Shown: piece after piece, positions 17,334 to 26,154 of the stretch
Layout of the letters: the number at the start of each line of letters is the position of its first letter
Numbering within the stretch: position 1 is the first letter of the stretch
NCBI RefSeq assembly: GCF_903166585.1
Contig: NZ_CAESCM010000009.1
Location: 62,001 to 126,000 of the forward strand
Source of the DNA: Pedobacter ghigonis
Lineage (GTDB): Bacteria; Bacteroidota; Bacteroidia; Sphingobacteriales; Sphingobacteriaceae
Direction: 5' to 3'
DNA length: 64,000 nucleotides
Notes under the pieces: model-generated
Databases searched by the model: none
What the model saw: only the letters and a program-made list of their open reading frames with translations
What the model was told of the DNA's origin: nothing
Translations under genes and position numbers: made by a program

Positions 17334-17912
17334 TTGAGATTTATAAAAAATACAGCTGGAAATAACCAGCAAGATGATGCTAAACTAATTGCCGAGTATA
17401 AAAACACGGGCAATTTAGATGCATTGGGTACGCTTTACAACAAATATATGCACCTGGTTTTCGGGGTTTGCCTCAACTATTTTAAGGATGAAGAGCAAAG
17501 CAAGGATGCTGTGATGCAGATTTTCGAAGAACTGGTCATCAAACTGAAAGTGCACGAGGTACAGAATTTTAAAAGCTGGCTCCATGTGCTTACGCGCAAC
17601 CATTGCTTAATGGCATTGCGCAAATCGGCCAGGCAAAATAATGTTTCTATCGACGATACTTTTGTGGAAAACAGCGAGTTTGTGCATCTGGATATAGACA
17701 ACACAAAAGAAACGCAGCTTACCATTATGGAAAAGTGTATGGAAACTTTGCCCGAAGAACAGCGAAAAAGCGTAGATTTATTTTATTTACAGGAAAAATG
17801 CTATAAAGAAGTGGCCGATATTACGGGCTACGACATGCTTAAGGTAAAAAGTTATATCCAAAACGGTAAGCGGAATTTAAAGATTTGTATAGAGAAAAAT
17901 AGCGGTGAATAA
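17334..17912 (+). CDS. ECF-type sigma factor with TTG start
   Basis: 192 residues. Region 2: 'LGTLYNKYMHLVFGVCLNYFKDEEQSKDAVMQIFEEL' and 'FKSWLHVLTRNHCLMALRK'. Region 4: 'METLPEEQRKSVDLFYLQEKCYKEVADITGYDMLKVKSYIQNGKRNLK'. No ATG occurs before residue 39, so TTG 17334 is the likely start and translation may be weak. Its last 8 bases overlap the start of the next gene, an anti-sigma-like fusion protein, so the pair is translationally coupled. The 236-bp region upstream (17098-17333) shows no gene. Confidence 0.88.
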   Translation: MRFIKNTAGNNQQDDAKLIAEYKNTGNLDALGTLYNKYMHLVFGVCLNYFKDEEQSKDAVMQIFEELVIKLKVHEVQNFKSWLHVLTRNHCLMALRKSARQNNVSIDDTFVENSEFVHLDIDNTKETQLTIMEKCMETLPEEQRKSVDLFYLQEKCYKEVADITGYDMLKVKSYIQNGKRNLKICIEKNSGE

Positions 17913-19203
17913 CGATTGGTTAGATATTGATGTGCTGGAAGATTACCTGGATGGTAAGCTTGATGCCAAAGCTATGCACTTTGTAGAAAGGCAGGCTTTG
18001 GAGGATCCTTTCGTTGCAGAAGCTTTAGAAGGCTTAAAACAATCGCCCAAACGCAAACAAACACTTTCTATTTTACAAAAACAACTGTACGACCGGGTTT
18101 CGGAAAGACCGGTAAAACGCAAGCTTTGGGGCATTACCACGCAAAGGCTCAGCATTGCTGCCACAGCCACAGTAGCTTTTATTGCGGTGAGCATTTTGTT
18201 CTTTATGCGCGAAACAAACCGCAGAAATGCCGAAACGGCTGCCCGTAAATCGAATGGTGTAATTGTAAACCTCGATACGACTACTGCTGTAGCCACTGTT
18301 AGCCCTAAGCCAGATACTTTGGCCAAAGTTTCCAAAGCAACCATAATTGATAAAGCCATTGCCGATGCCAAAACCAGCGATCTGGCAATCAATAAGAAAA
18401 CAATACCAGCCGATTATAACGTGCAAAGAGAGATTGCTGAAAGCAAAGCTATTGAAGAACGTGCAAGCCTAAGTAAAGCTAAAGTGAATAATTTCGCCGC
18501 ACGCAGAGCTGATTCTGTTAAGGCTAAATTTGATGAACCACTTGTAATAGCAGCAGCTCCACAATCATATGGATCTGATAAAATTGTTTTTAGTGGCAAC
18601 GTAGTGGATCAGCGCGACGGAAAACCGGTTAGTGGTGCCGTAGTTAAACTTGCAGGATCAAAAAACTTGACGGCAACCGATACCAAGGGATATTTTGCTT
18701 TGCCAGCTGATAGCAGTGCCAAAGACAAAGATTTATTAATTAATGCCATTGGTTTTAAAGAAATTCCGGTGGTGGGTATGCAAGATCCAAATGCAATCAG
18801 GACAGCCATGAGCGGAGGCAAAACCCTCAACGAAATTGCGCTGATTACCGGATCTAACGGCCGTAAGAAAGAAAATATACCTGCACCTAAAATTACGCTT
18901 CGTGCAGAACAGAATCTTAACGGAAAATCGGCAGAGGAAATTACCAAACCGATTCCGGTTGCTACGATTAACTATCAGCAATACCTCGAAAACAACAATA
19001 AACTGTATAACCCGAAAGGCCCTGAACAGTTTGTGATTTTAAGCTTCAAAGTAAAAACCAACGGAAGGCCTTCAAACATTACAGTTATTAAATCGCTCAA
19101 TAAAAAAGCCGATGCGGAAGCGAAACGACTGATTCAGGATGGTCCGGATTGGGTGCTGCCTAAAAAAGGTACCGATGTAGTTGAACTGAGCGTTAAGTTT
19201 TAG
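17905..19203 (+). CDS. Anti-sigma-like membrane protein fused to CarboxypepD_reg and TonB-like C-terminal domains
   Basis: 432 residues, GTG start overlapping the sigma gene. Residues 1-60 resemble the cytoplasmic end of Bacteroidota anti-sigma proteins ('LEDYLDGKLDAKAMHFVERQALEDPFVAEALEGL'). One membrane helix lies near 83-101 (LSIAATATVAFIAVSILFF). A long Ala/Lys linker follows. Residues ~225-290 form a CarboxypepD_reg-like beta domain ('VVDQRDGKPVSGAVVKLAG', 'ATDTKGYFALP'). The last ~90 resemble a TonB C-terminal domain ('YNPKGPEQFVILSFKVKTNGRPSNITVIKSLNKKADAEAKRLI'). Likely it holds the sigma factor and senses an envelope signal; this is inference from layout. Confidence 0.75.
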   Translation: MNNDWLDIDVLEDYLDGKLDAKAMHFVERQALEDPFVAEALEGLKQSPKRKQTLSILQKQLYDRVSERPVKRKLWGITTQRLSIAATATVAFIAVSILFFMRETNRRNAETAARKSNGVIVNLDTTTAVATVSPKPDTLAKVSKATIIDKAIADAKTSDLAINKKTIPADYNVQREIAESKAIEERASLSKAKVNNFAARRADSVKAKFDEPLVIAAAPQSYGSDKIVFSGNVVDQRDGKPVSGAVVKLAGSKNLTATDTKGYFALPADSSAKDKDLLINAIGFKEIPVVGMQDPNAIRTAMSGGKTLNEIALITGSNGRKKENIPAPKITLRAEQNLNGKSAEEITKPIPVATINYQQYLENNNKLYNPKGPEQFVILSFKVKTNGRPSNITVIKSLNKKADAEAKRLIQDGPDWVLPKKGTDVVELSVKF

Positions 19204-19684
19204 TGCAGATTTAACCGCAAAGGGCACGAAGTGAAGGCGCAAAGCACGCAAAGTAAATTATATTATATCCGAACGCTTCAGCAAAAGCTCCTCTTAGGGT
19301 AAACGCCTATCATTAAAGGTATCACTGCTGAGCATCCTGTCCTTTATCACCGCGGCTATCATAAGCGCAACACCATTCCACTTTACGTCATTCCCGTGAA
19401 AACGGGAATCTTAAAACTTCAAGTATGGATCATTAGCCTTTATTCTGTATTCAGATTACCATCCATCCGATAGCCATCATAAGCACAACACCATTCCACT
19501 TTACGTCATTCCGTGAAAACGGGAATCTTAAAGCTTCAAATATGAATCAATAGCCGTTATTCTGCATTCAGATTGACATCCGATAACTATTGGGTCAAGC
19601 TGTAAATGACGGTAGGACTAAAGAGATTGCAAATCACTTTGTGCCCTCTGCGAAAAGACTTCGCATGCTTTGCGGTAAATTGTC
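19204..19684. repeat. Gene-free region with a 118-bp tandem repeat and CCGCAAAG-type repeats
   Basis: Two direct copies begin near 19354 and 19472. Each carries 'CAACACCATTCCACTTTACG' followed by a hairpin, ATTCCCGT-GAAA-ACGGGAAT in copy 1 (19390-19409) and the same with one C lost in copy 2, then 'ATTCTG(T/C)ATTCAGATT'. The edges hold 'AACCGCAAAGGGCACGAAG' near 19212 and an inverted relative ending 'ATGCTTTGCGGTAAATT' near 19679. No gene is visible. Confidence 0.75.
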
Positions 19685-19719
19685 AACAAAAAAGACCAAA
19701 GCTTTTGGCCCTGGTCTTT
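19685..19719 (-). terminator. Rho-independent terminator of the phosphate transport operon
   Basis: Minus strand: AAAGACCA pairs with TGGTCTTT (arms 19712-19719 and 19691-19698), followed by a T run. It lies about 27 bp past the PiT stop. Confidence 0.8.
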
Positions 19720-19745
19720 CTGAGTATATTAAAGGATTTTGTTTT

Positions 19746-20756
19746 TTATTTTAAGTAATAGATCACCGCGTAAATAATAGCTGCCAGTGTAGCTGAAACC
19801 GGGATGGTTAAAATCCATGCCCATATCAGGTTAATGGTTACACCCCAACGTACAGCCGATACACTTTTAACTACCCCCACACCTACAATAGAACCCGTAA
19901 TGGTGTGCGTAGTTGAAACCGGGATACCAAAGTGTTCGGTAATACCTAGCGTTACCGCACCAGCACCTTCGGCAGCAACACCTTCAAGTGCTGTTACCTT
20001 GGTAATTTTCGATCCCATGGTTTTCACAATTTTCCAGCCACCACTCATCGTGCCTAATGCTATGGCAGAGTAACAGGCAATTGGCACCCATGCAGGCATA
20101 GATTCGAAGTTAGGAATCACTTTTGATGCAATTAAGGCTGTTGCAATAATACCCATTACCTTTTGAGCATCGTTACCTCCGTGGAAGAAACTTAGCGCCG
20201 CAGATGACAAAAGCTGCAGACGTTTAAACCATTTTTCGGCTGTTGCCGGCTTGGCGTAACGGCACACGTTGATAATAATGAGTGTTAAAACCACTGATAT
20301 TACCATACCGATTATCGGAGCCAATACAATAAAGGAAACAATTTTAATTACATAACCCATATTTACAGCATCAAGCGGACTTGCGCCTGTAAGCAAGGCA
20401 TGTGTCATACCGGCACCTGCAAAACCACCAATTAAGGTGTGCGATGAGCTGGAAGGGATACCATACCACCAGGTTAACAGGTTCCAGATAATTGCAGCTA
20501 CTAAACCTGCAAGAATAACCTCTAATGTAATGTAGTTTTCAATAACAGTTTTAGCCACTGTATTGGCCACTTTGTGGTCGGTAAAATAAAAGTAAGCAGC
20601 GAAATTGAATAACGCAGCCCATAAAACCGCCTGAAAAGGCGTAAGAACTTTTGTAGAAACAACTGTTGCAATCGAGTTAGCGGCATCGTGAAAACCGTTA
20701 ATGTAATCGAAAGCAATAGCCAGAATTACAACAACAACCAGTAAGGTAGTTACCAT
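19746..20756 (-). CDS. PiT family inorganic phosphate transporter
   Basis: 336 residues and about ten membrane segments. The N-terminal PHO-4 repeat reads 'FDYINGFHDAANSIATVVSTKVLTPFQAVLWAALFNF'; the second half has 'ALSFFHGGNDAQKVMGIIATAL' and 'GIPVSTTHTITGSIVGVGVVKS'. 'GIPSSSSHTLIGG' lies between. PiT carriers take up phosphate, usually as a metal-phosphate complex, driven by protons. It follows the DUF47 gene by 12 bp on the same strand, the usual pairing. A PhoR-like kinase gene and a Pho-box-like element lie just upstream. Confidence 0.95.
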   Translation of the reverse strand: MVTTLLVVVVILAIAFDYINGFHDAANSIATVVSTKVLTPFQAVLWAALFNFAAYFYFTDHKVANTVAKTVIENYITLEVILAGLVAAIIWNLLTWWYGIPSSSSHTLIGGFAGAGMTHALLTGASPLDAVNMGYVIKIVSFIVLAPIIGMVISVVLTLIIINVCRYAKPATAEKWFKRLQLLSSAALSFFHGGNDAQKVMGIIATALIASKVIPNFESMPAWVPIACYSAIALGTMSGGWKIVKTMGSKITKVTALEGVAAEGAGAVTLGITEHFGIPVSTTHTITGSIVGVGVVKSVSAVRWGVTINLIWAWILTIPVSATLAAIIYAVIYYLK

Positions 20757-20768
20757 GTTTGTTTTTTA

Positions 20769-21410
20769 TTAAGCGTTTTTAACCAAGATAGTTTCAAGCA
20801 CATTCGCTACATCCTCGCACTTATCTGTTGCTTTCTCTATCGTTTGTAAAACCTCTTTTTGTTTAATTAATTCAATTGCATTGGTTTCGTATTCGAATAA
20901 ACGGGCTACCGCTAATGTAAATACATAATCAGCCTGGTTTTCGCCGCTGTTAATGCGGATACAAGCATCGGCAATAACACGGATATTTTTGAAATTGCGT
21001 AATTCTTTAATCGCTTTATCAATATCGGTACACATTTCTACCAAAAGCTCGGCAATTTTAACAATTGGCTCGTTAATGGCGTTCATGTTGTACATCTGCA
21101 TGCGATTAGCAGTGCCATAAATGTAATCAGCAACATCATCAACAGCTGTAGCCAGTTGGTGAATGTCTTCGCGATCAAATGGAGTGATAAAGTTCCGGCT
21201 TAACTCAAGAAAGATTGAGTGGGTAATGTCATCACCTACGTGCTCAAGGCGTTCAATTTCTTTAAAAATGGCTTTTCTCTTTTCAGCGTCAGCTGTGCTC
21301 ACCATTTCTAAAAGGGCTTCAGCAATTTTTAATGCATTGCTTCCTGCCTGCTCGAAAAGTGGGTGGAACTTTCTGTCTTGAGGCGTAAAGAACTTAAAAA
21401 TATTGTTCAT
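20769..21410 (-). CDS. DUF47 (PhoU-like) Pit accessory protein
   Basis: 213 residues, alpha-helical, with the DUF47 pattern 'FFTPQDRKFHPLFEQAGSNALKIAEALLEMV', 'EIERLEHVGDDITHSIFLELSRNFITPFDREDIHQLATAVDDVADYI' and a closing 'KATDKCEDVANVLETILVK'. The E/D clusters (ExxxxxD) are the metal-binding PhoU-like motifs. These proteins pair with PiT transporters and are thought to control their activity. First gene of the pair, with an exact -7 box and a 7-4-7 direct repeat upstream. Confidence 0.93.
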   Translation of the reverse strand: MNNIFKFFTPQDRKFHPLFEQAGSNALKIAEALLEMVSTADAEKRKAIFKEIERLEHVGDDITHSIFLELSRNFITPFDREDIHQLATAVDDVADYIYGTANRMQMYNMNAINEPIVKIAELLVEMCTDIDKAIKELRNFKNIRVIADACIRINSGENQADYVFTLAVARLFEYETNAIELIKQKEVLQTIEKATDKCEDVANVLETILVKNA

Positions 21411-21429
21411 GTTAATTCTTAATATGTTG

Positions 21430-21463
21430 CAAAGCTACAAGCTCAATGTTAAGTTAATGTTAA
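21430..21463 (-). promoter_or_regulatory. Promoter with Pho-box-like direct repeat before the DUF47-PiT operon
   Basis: Read on the minus strand: TTAACAT-TAAC-TTAACAT (arms 21457-21463 and 21446-21452), two perfect 7-mers with a 4-bp gap (11-bp period). After 8 bp comes TAGCTTTG (21430-21437), an exact TAnnTTTG -7 box. The ATG is about 20 bp further. This is the architecture of PhoB boxes, which replace the upstream promoter element. The 7-mer sequence differs from the E. coli CTGTCAT, so assignment to PhoB is inference from layout and gene content. Confidence 0.6.
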
Positions 21464-21599
21464 TTTCCTAATTATATTAACAAAAACTACATCAAAAATC
21501 ATTTTACAATTAAGAATGTCAGGATTTTACGCCGTGAAGCACCTGCAGGCATGAACTAAATTTTAGATTGGGTTCCGAACAGTTAGAAACAGCGGGTAC

Positions 21600-22625
21600 T
21601 TATCCTCCCTTTTGCAGGGTAAATGCAAAGGTTGTTCCGATGCCGGGCGTACTCCTTACCGATATGGTTTGCTGGTGGGCTTCTAAAATATGTTTTACGA
21701 TGGCTAAGCCCAAACCTGTTCCGCCTACCTCGCGCGCGCGATGCGTATCGATGCGGTAAAACCGTTCGAACAATCTTGCCAAATGCTTTTCTTCAATCCC
21801 TATCCCGTTATCGGTAACTTCAATCAGCACCTGATCGTGCAATTCGAAAATCTTAATGGCCGTTTCACCTCCATCAATCCCGTACTTAATGCTGTTTACC
21901 ATCAGGTTAATCAACACCTGGCGTATCTTTTCCCTATCTGCAGAAACGGGAGTTATGGCGGTATATTTATCTTTAAAGAAAAGTTTAATGTTTTTACTCT
22001 CTGCCCTGTCTTCCAGGTTTTCCATTACCTCTTTGGCCAGCTGTACAAAATCAAATTTCTGGTAATTAATCGGCGATTCGCCTGTTTCCAGCTTGGAAAT
22101 TGCATCCAGGTCGTTAATCAGGTAGCTCAAACGCTCTACGTTGTTTTCGGCCTTTTTTAAGAACAATACTGCCTGATCGGGATCGTCTACCAAACAATCC
22201 TGCAAGGTTTCGATATAGCCCTGAATGGCAAAAAGCGGTGTTTTAAATTCGTGCGATACATTGGAAAGGAACTCCCGCCTAAACTGTTCCTGTTTTTTAA
22301 GCAAATCAATCTCTTTTTTCTTTGCGCCTGCCCACTCTTTCACTTCCTGTTCTACATCGTTAATGGGATCTGAACTTACGTATTCGCCAAGGGCATCTTT
22401 TAAATCTTTGCCTAATTTAAGGTTATGGATAAGCTTATAAATGAGTTTAATTTTGGTATAGATATATTTTTCGAGCAGATAATAAAAGACCAGGAAACTG
22501 CTTAGAAACGATACGCCAAAAGAGATAGCCAGATAATACCAGCTATGCTGAAAGTAAAAATTAACCATACCGATAGAAAGACCTACGGCAAGGGCAGTAA
22601 ACAAAACCAGCACACTTAATTTCAT
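21600..22625 (-). CDS. Membrane sensor histidine kinase, PhoR-like
   Basis: 341 residues. Two membrane helices at ~4-25 and ~30-50 with almost no periplasmic loop, a coiled linker, then the phosphoacceptor His125 in '[18 protein letters not shown]'. The N box is '[10 protein letters not shown]'; G boxes are '[24 protein letters not shown]' and '[17 protein letters not shown]'. Minimal sensing loop and neighbouring phosphate genes fit PhoR, which senses phosphate through the transporter and PhoU-like proteins. No response regulator gene is adjacent, so PhoB would be elsewhere. The 189-bp region downstream (21411-21599) holds the Pho-box-like promoter. Confidence 0.8.
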   Translation of the reverse strand: MKLSVLVLFTALAVGLSIGMVNFYFQHSWYYLAISFGVSFLSSFLVFYYLLEKYIYTKIKLIYKLIHNLKLGKDLKDALGEYVSSDPINDVEQEVKEWAGAKKKEIDLLKKQEQFRREFLSNVSHEFKTPLFAIQGYIETLQDCLVDDPDQAVLFLKKAENNVERLSYLINDLDAISKLETGESPINYQKFDFVQLAKEVMENLEDRAESKNIKLFFKDKYTAITPVSADREKIRQVLINLMVNSIKYGIDGGETAIKIFELHDQVLIEVTDNGIGIEEKHLARLFERFYRIDTHRAREVGGTGLGLAIVKHILEAHQQTISVRSTPGIGTTFAFTLQKGG

Positions 22626-22718
22626 GTGGCAATTTAAAGCTTTTATGTTAAATATGTGTTAACAGCTTTGCTTAAGTTCCCTGTCTGCTAACAAGCCGGT
22701 TTGGCAAGGGCGTAAACG

Positions 22719-22750
22719 CAAAAAGCTTTCCCTTTTTGGGGAAAGCTTTT
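22719..22750 (-). terminator. Rho-independent terminator after secG
   Basis: Minus strand: AAAAGCTTTCCC (22739-22750) pairs perfectly with GGGAAAGCTTTT (22721-22732), loop of 6, ending in T-rich sequence. It separates secG from the PhoR-like gene. Confidence 0.85.
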
Positions 22751-22770
22751 CACATAAAATATTGTTGTTA

Positions 22771-23133
22771 CTATTTTTTAGTAGAATCGGCTTTAGCAGG
22801 AGCTGGTGCAGCAGGTTTAGTGCTGTTTAAGTTTCCGCCAAGTGGTGATGGTGAAGGTGTTTTATCTAAACGCTCCTGAATAGCTGAATTTCCAACAGCT
22901 GCGCTACCACCGCTTGTCTTAGCAATTGTAGTAATTGATAAGGTTAAAACAACTATTGCCGTTAATAAAACCCACGATCCTTTTTCTAAAACATCGCCGG
23001 TACGTTGTACACCAAACATGTTACTAGTGCCACCGCCTGTTGCCAAACCACCGCCTTTAGGGTTTTGTACTAATACAAATAAGCCTAAAGCAATACATAC
23101 AATAATTAATAAAATGATTAAAAAGGTTACCAT
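22771..23133 (-). CDS. secG: Preprotein translocase subunit SecG
   Basis: 120 residues. First helix 'FLIILLIIVCIALGLFVLVQNPKGGGL' with the SecG hallmark Q-N-P-K-G-G-G-L, then 'GVQRTGDVLEKGSWVLLTAIVVLTLS' as the second helix. The C-terminal ~40 residues are a low-complexity P/A/S/K tail (SPSPLGGNL, KPAAPAPAKADSTKK). SecG aids SecYEG protein export. Last gene of the miaB-to-secG group, with a terminator behind it. Confidence 0.95.
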   Translation of the reverse strand: MVTFLIILLIIVCIALGLFVLVQNPKGGGLATGGGTSNMFGVQRTGDVLEKGSWVLLTAIVVLTLSITTIAKTSGGSAAVGNSAIQERLDKTPSPSPLGGNLNSTKPAAPAPAKADSTKK

Positions 23134-23146
23134 GGTAATATTATTT

Positions 23147-24169
23147 TTAAAATTTCTTTTCTATAGATTGGATAAGGTCGGCAAAGTAACCACTTTTTTC
23201 TGGATATTTCAAACTTAATTTTTTATAAGTATCTATGGCTTTGTGGTAAAGCATTTGCTCGATGTAAATTTTGGCTAAAGTTTCCGAAACAAGGTCGTAA
23301 TGATCTTCTGCACTTTTCTTGGCCTTATTTTCATTATCAATCAGTTCGGGTTTAGGCGGCTTAATGGTAGGGTCTTCTTTTAAGAACCGTTCGATAATTT
23401 CGGCACCTTTCACATCTTTCACTTCGGCAGCAGGATATTCGGCCAAATGGTCTGCTACTTCAAAAGGGGTTTGAATGTGAAAAATATGCTCGACATATTG
23501 CTGCTGAAACTCGGCCTTTTCTTGCGACTGAGCAGCTTGTGGCCTGATTGTTTGCTTCGCCGGCTTAGCCTGTGCATAAGGTTGAAAAATCTGCTCGTGC
23601 TCGGCCCTGGTTTTAGCCAGCCACCATAAAAAGGTATAGGGAAGCTCGTCGTCATCGTACTTAGAAACGAAATTCTTTTCCTGGATATCGGGGATTACCG
23701 TTTCAATTTCTGGTGCCGGAGCAACTACTTCTGTACTTGTTTTTTCTTCAAAAGCGAAGAAATCAATTGCCGATGCAGCCTCTATAAAAGAATGATCTAC
23801 CGCAGGCAAATCTACCAGATGGTTATCTGAACCTGGTAAATGATCGGGGGTTTCTACCCCAACAGCCTCATTCTGACTTAAGATAACTGCCTCGGCCGGC
23901 TCTCCGATTTCTTCAAAAACTTCCTGCTCATCCAACTCAACAGTATCGGCTGCTTTAACCGGTACCATATTTAAAATGTGGAATAACACATGTCCCTGAC
24001 CATATAATGCGGCTTTAGGTACAAATGCGGCATTGGCCCTTGCCAAAAGCAATTGAATGGGCTGCGCATAAGGAAACTGCTCTGCCATTTCCTGCAACAT
24101 GGATGCATGCTCTGGACCAACCTTTCCGGGTTGCGCAAGTAAATCTGCCAGTAGCTGTTTGTTATCCAT
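23147..24169 (-). CDS. Conserved-looking protein with TPR-like C-terminus, unknown function
   Basis: 340 residues, no signal peptide. An N-terminal helical part ('LLADLLAQPGKVGPEHASMLQEMAEQFPYAQPIQLLLARANAA') is followed by a low-complexity acidic middle. The C-terminal ~60 residues look like one to two TPR units ('LVSETLAKIYIEQMLYHKAIDTYKKLSLKYPEKSGYFADLI'). I do not recognise a named family. It lies between lptE and secG (13 bp), which suggests an envelope biogenesis role, but this is only context. Confidence 0.75.
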   Translation of the reverse strand: MDNKQLLADLLAQPGKVGPEHASMLQEMAEQFPYAQPIQLLLARANAAFVPKAALYGQGHVLFHILNMVPVKAADTVELDEQEVFEEIGEPAEAVILSQNEAVGVETPDHLPGSDNHLVDLPAVDHSFIEAASAIDFFAFEEKTSTEVVAPAPEIETVIPDIQEKNFVSKYDDDELPYTFLWWLAKTRAEHEQIFQPYAQAKPAKQTIRPQAAQSQEKAEFQQQYVEHIFHIQTPFEVADHLAEYPAAEVKDVKGAEIIERFLKEDPTIKPPKPELIDNENKAKKSAEDHYDLVSETLAKIYIEQMLYHKAIDTYKKLSLKYPEKSGYFADLIQSIEKKF

Positions 24170-24243
24170 TATTGAGGTTTGCTGCTAAGTTAAAAAAATG
24201 TAGACGGGTTTTTAAAAATTTTGTGTTTAAGGGGCTGTTTTGC

Positions 24244-24756
24244 CTACCACTGTGCAAAAGCACGGTTAAAAATATCTTCTACCAACTGCTTGTTAATATT
24301 TTCGATAGCGCCCGGCAATAACGATTGAATGGGTGCACCACCTATCGGAAAATCGAAATACCGGGTAAAGCTCTCTTCAAAGCTCTCCTTTTCGTGTTCC
24401 TTGATGTTATTTTTATATTTTACCGAAACGGTAATGGTAAGCCTGTTGGCTCCTGAGGTTGGTGTAGCACTGTTTTGAAGTGCCACGGGTTTAATATCGT
24501 AGCCTGTAATCCTGCCCTCGAACGAGGCATCTGATTCGCCGGTAACCAGAATTAGTTTGGTTTGGGTACGAATCCGGTTCTTTAAAGCTTCTGTAAGCTG
24601 ATTACTTAAGGTGGGTACTACCAGTGGCGCATTGTTTTCGAATAAACGAATAGCCACGTTTTTTAAGCCTGTTGTAGATGCTCCGCTAAATTTGTACGAG
24701 CATGAGCTCAATACAGCAGCAACCAATATCAGCGCAAGTATTTTAATTTTCATCAT
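24244..24756 (-). CDS. lptE: LptE family LPS-assembly lipoprotein
   Basis: 170 residues with signal peptide and lipobox ending in 'AVLSSCSYKFSG' (lipidated Cys near residue 19). 'TGLKNVAIRLFENNAPLVVPTLSNQLTEALKNRIRTQTKL' is typical of the Bacteroidota LptE family. The rest alternates strands and helices as in the LptE alpha/beta fold. LptE plugs the LptD barrel that inserts LPS in the outer membrane. Neighbours are a sigma-54 activator upstream and the 340-residue protein downstream, all one strand. Confidence 0.88.
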   Translation of the reverse strand: MMKIKILALILVAAVLSSCSYKFSGASTTGLKNVAIRLFENNAPLVVPTLSNQLTEALKNRIRTQTKLILVTGESDASFEGRITGYDIKPVALQNSATPTSGANRLTITVSVKYKNNIKEHEKESFEESFTRYFDFPIGGAPIQSLLPGAIENINKQLVEDIFNRAFAQW

Positions 24757-24811
24757 GATAGATTGTTATGCTTTTTTACAGCATGCTTATAACGGCAAGG
24801 GCGGCTTAAAC

Positions 24812-26059
24812 TTATAAATTTAATTCTTTAATCTTACGGTACAGGGTCCGTTCTGATATACCCAGTTCCTGTGCAGCAAACTTACGCTTGCCTTTGTGCT
24901 TTTTCAGTGCTTTTTTAATCAGGTCAGATTCTTTATCAATCAGCGATAACGATTCTTCTACCTCCTCGGCATCGTGCGTAAAATAATCTGTATTGCTATT
25001 GCCGTTAATATTATTGTTGCTGGTTGCTGGTTGTTGTATGGTAAAAGCGTGCTCTTGTCCGGCAGGCAATTCTACATCTCTGTAAAGCTGATTAATATAT
25101 TGTGGGTTATCGGCAAGCACGGTTGCAGTGTTACCGCCATGCTGGATAATTTCAGCAACCAATTTCTTCAGCTCCACCATGTCCTTTTTCATATCGAAAA
25201 GCACCTTGTACAAAATATCCCTTTCGGTAAAATCTTCTTTTGATTGAGCATTGATGGCCATTGGCAAATTACTACCCGCCTCGTTAGGGATATAATTTAA
25301 GATCGCCTGCCCGCTAACATTGCGGTCTTTCTCCAGCACGCAAATCTGCTCTGCAATATTTTTTAACTGACGCACGTTTCCGGGCCAGCTGTAGTTGGTT
25401 AAAATTTGAATCGCATCTGGCTCGAGGTGCAAGGCCGGACTGCGGTATTTATCGCTAAAATCGGCAGCAAATTTCCTGAACAACAAGTAAATATCTTCTT
25501 TTCGCTCCTGCAAAGCCGGGATACGCAAGGGAACAGTATTTAACCTGTAATATAAATCTTCGCGGAATTTGCCGTTTTTAACGCGGTTGTACACATCCAC
25601 ATTGGTTGCTGCAATAATACGCACATCGGTTTTTTGCACTTTAGATGAACCTACGCGCAAGTATTCTCCGCTTTCTAAAATCCGCAGCAAACGTGCCTGG
25701 GTACCTAAGGGTAATTCGGCTACCTCATCTAAAAAAATGGTTCCGCCGTTGGCTACTTCAAAATAACCTTTACGTGCTTCGTGTGCGCCGGTAAAAGATC
25801 CTTTTTCGTGACCAAAAAGTTCCGAATCTATGGTTCCTTCGGGAATGGCACCGCAGTTTACTGCAATAAAAGCACCATGTTTGCGGGCGCTCATCTGGTG
25901 GATAATTTGCGAGAATACCTCTTTACCGCTACCGCTTTCGCCGGTTATCAATACCGACATATCAGTAGGTGCCACCTGGCTGGCAATATCTATAGCACGG
26001 TTAAGCAAAGGCGAATTGCCAATAATACCGAACCGTTGTTTAATATTTTGTGTATCCAT
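24812..26059 (-). CDS. Sigma-54-interacting transcriptional activator (no receiver domain)
   Basis: 415 residues. The AAA+ domain starts almost at the N-terminus: Walker A 'GESGSGKEVFSQIIH', the sigma-54 contact loop as GSFTGA (usual GAFTGA), Walker B 'GGTIFLDEVAELP', and 'LYYRLNTVPLRIPALQERKEDI'. A low-complexity Asn-rich linker (near residue 350) leads to a Fis-type HTH ('HKGKRKFAAQELGISERTLYRKIKEL'). There is no N-terminal sensor, so activity may be set by level or a partner. First downstream gene after miaB; its regulon is unknown. Confidence 0.92.
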   Translation of the reverse strand: MDTQNIKQRFGIIGNSPLLNRAIDIASQVAPTDMSVLITGESGSGKEVFSQIIHQMSARKHGAFIAVNCGAIPEGTIDSELFGHEKGSFTGAHEARKGYFEVANGGTIFLDEVAELPLGTQARLLRILESGEYLRVGSSKVQKTDVRIIAATNVDVYNRVKNGKFREDLYYRLNTVPLRIPALQERKEDIYLLFRKFAADFSDKYRSPALHLEPDAIQILTNYSWPGNVRQLKNIAEQICVLEKDRNVSGQAILNYIPNEAGSNLPMAINAQSKEDFTERDILYKVLFDMKKDMVELKKLVAEIIQHGGNTATVLADNPQYINQLYRDVELPAGQEHAFTIQQPATSNNNINGNSNTDYFTHDAEEVEESLSLIDKESDLIKKALKKHKGKRKFAAQELGISERTLYRKIKELNL

Positions 26060-26154
26060 TCTTTAGTATCAAGTGCCTATCTTTAGTATTTAGTACCTAG
26101 TATCAAGACTGGGTATTTAAGATTATGTTTGCTTTCTGCCTTGGTCTTTTAGCT

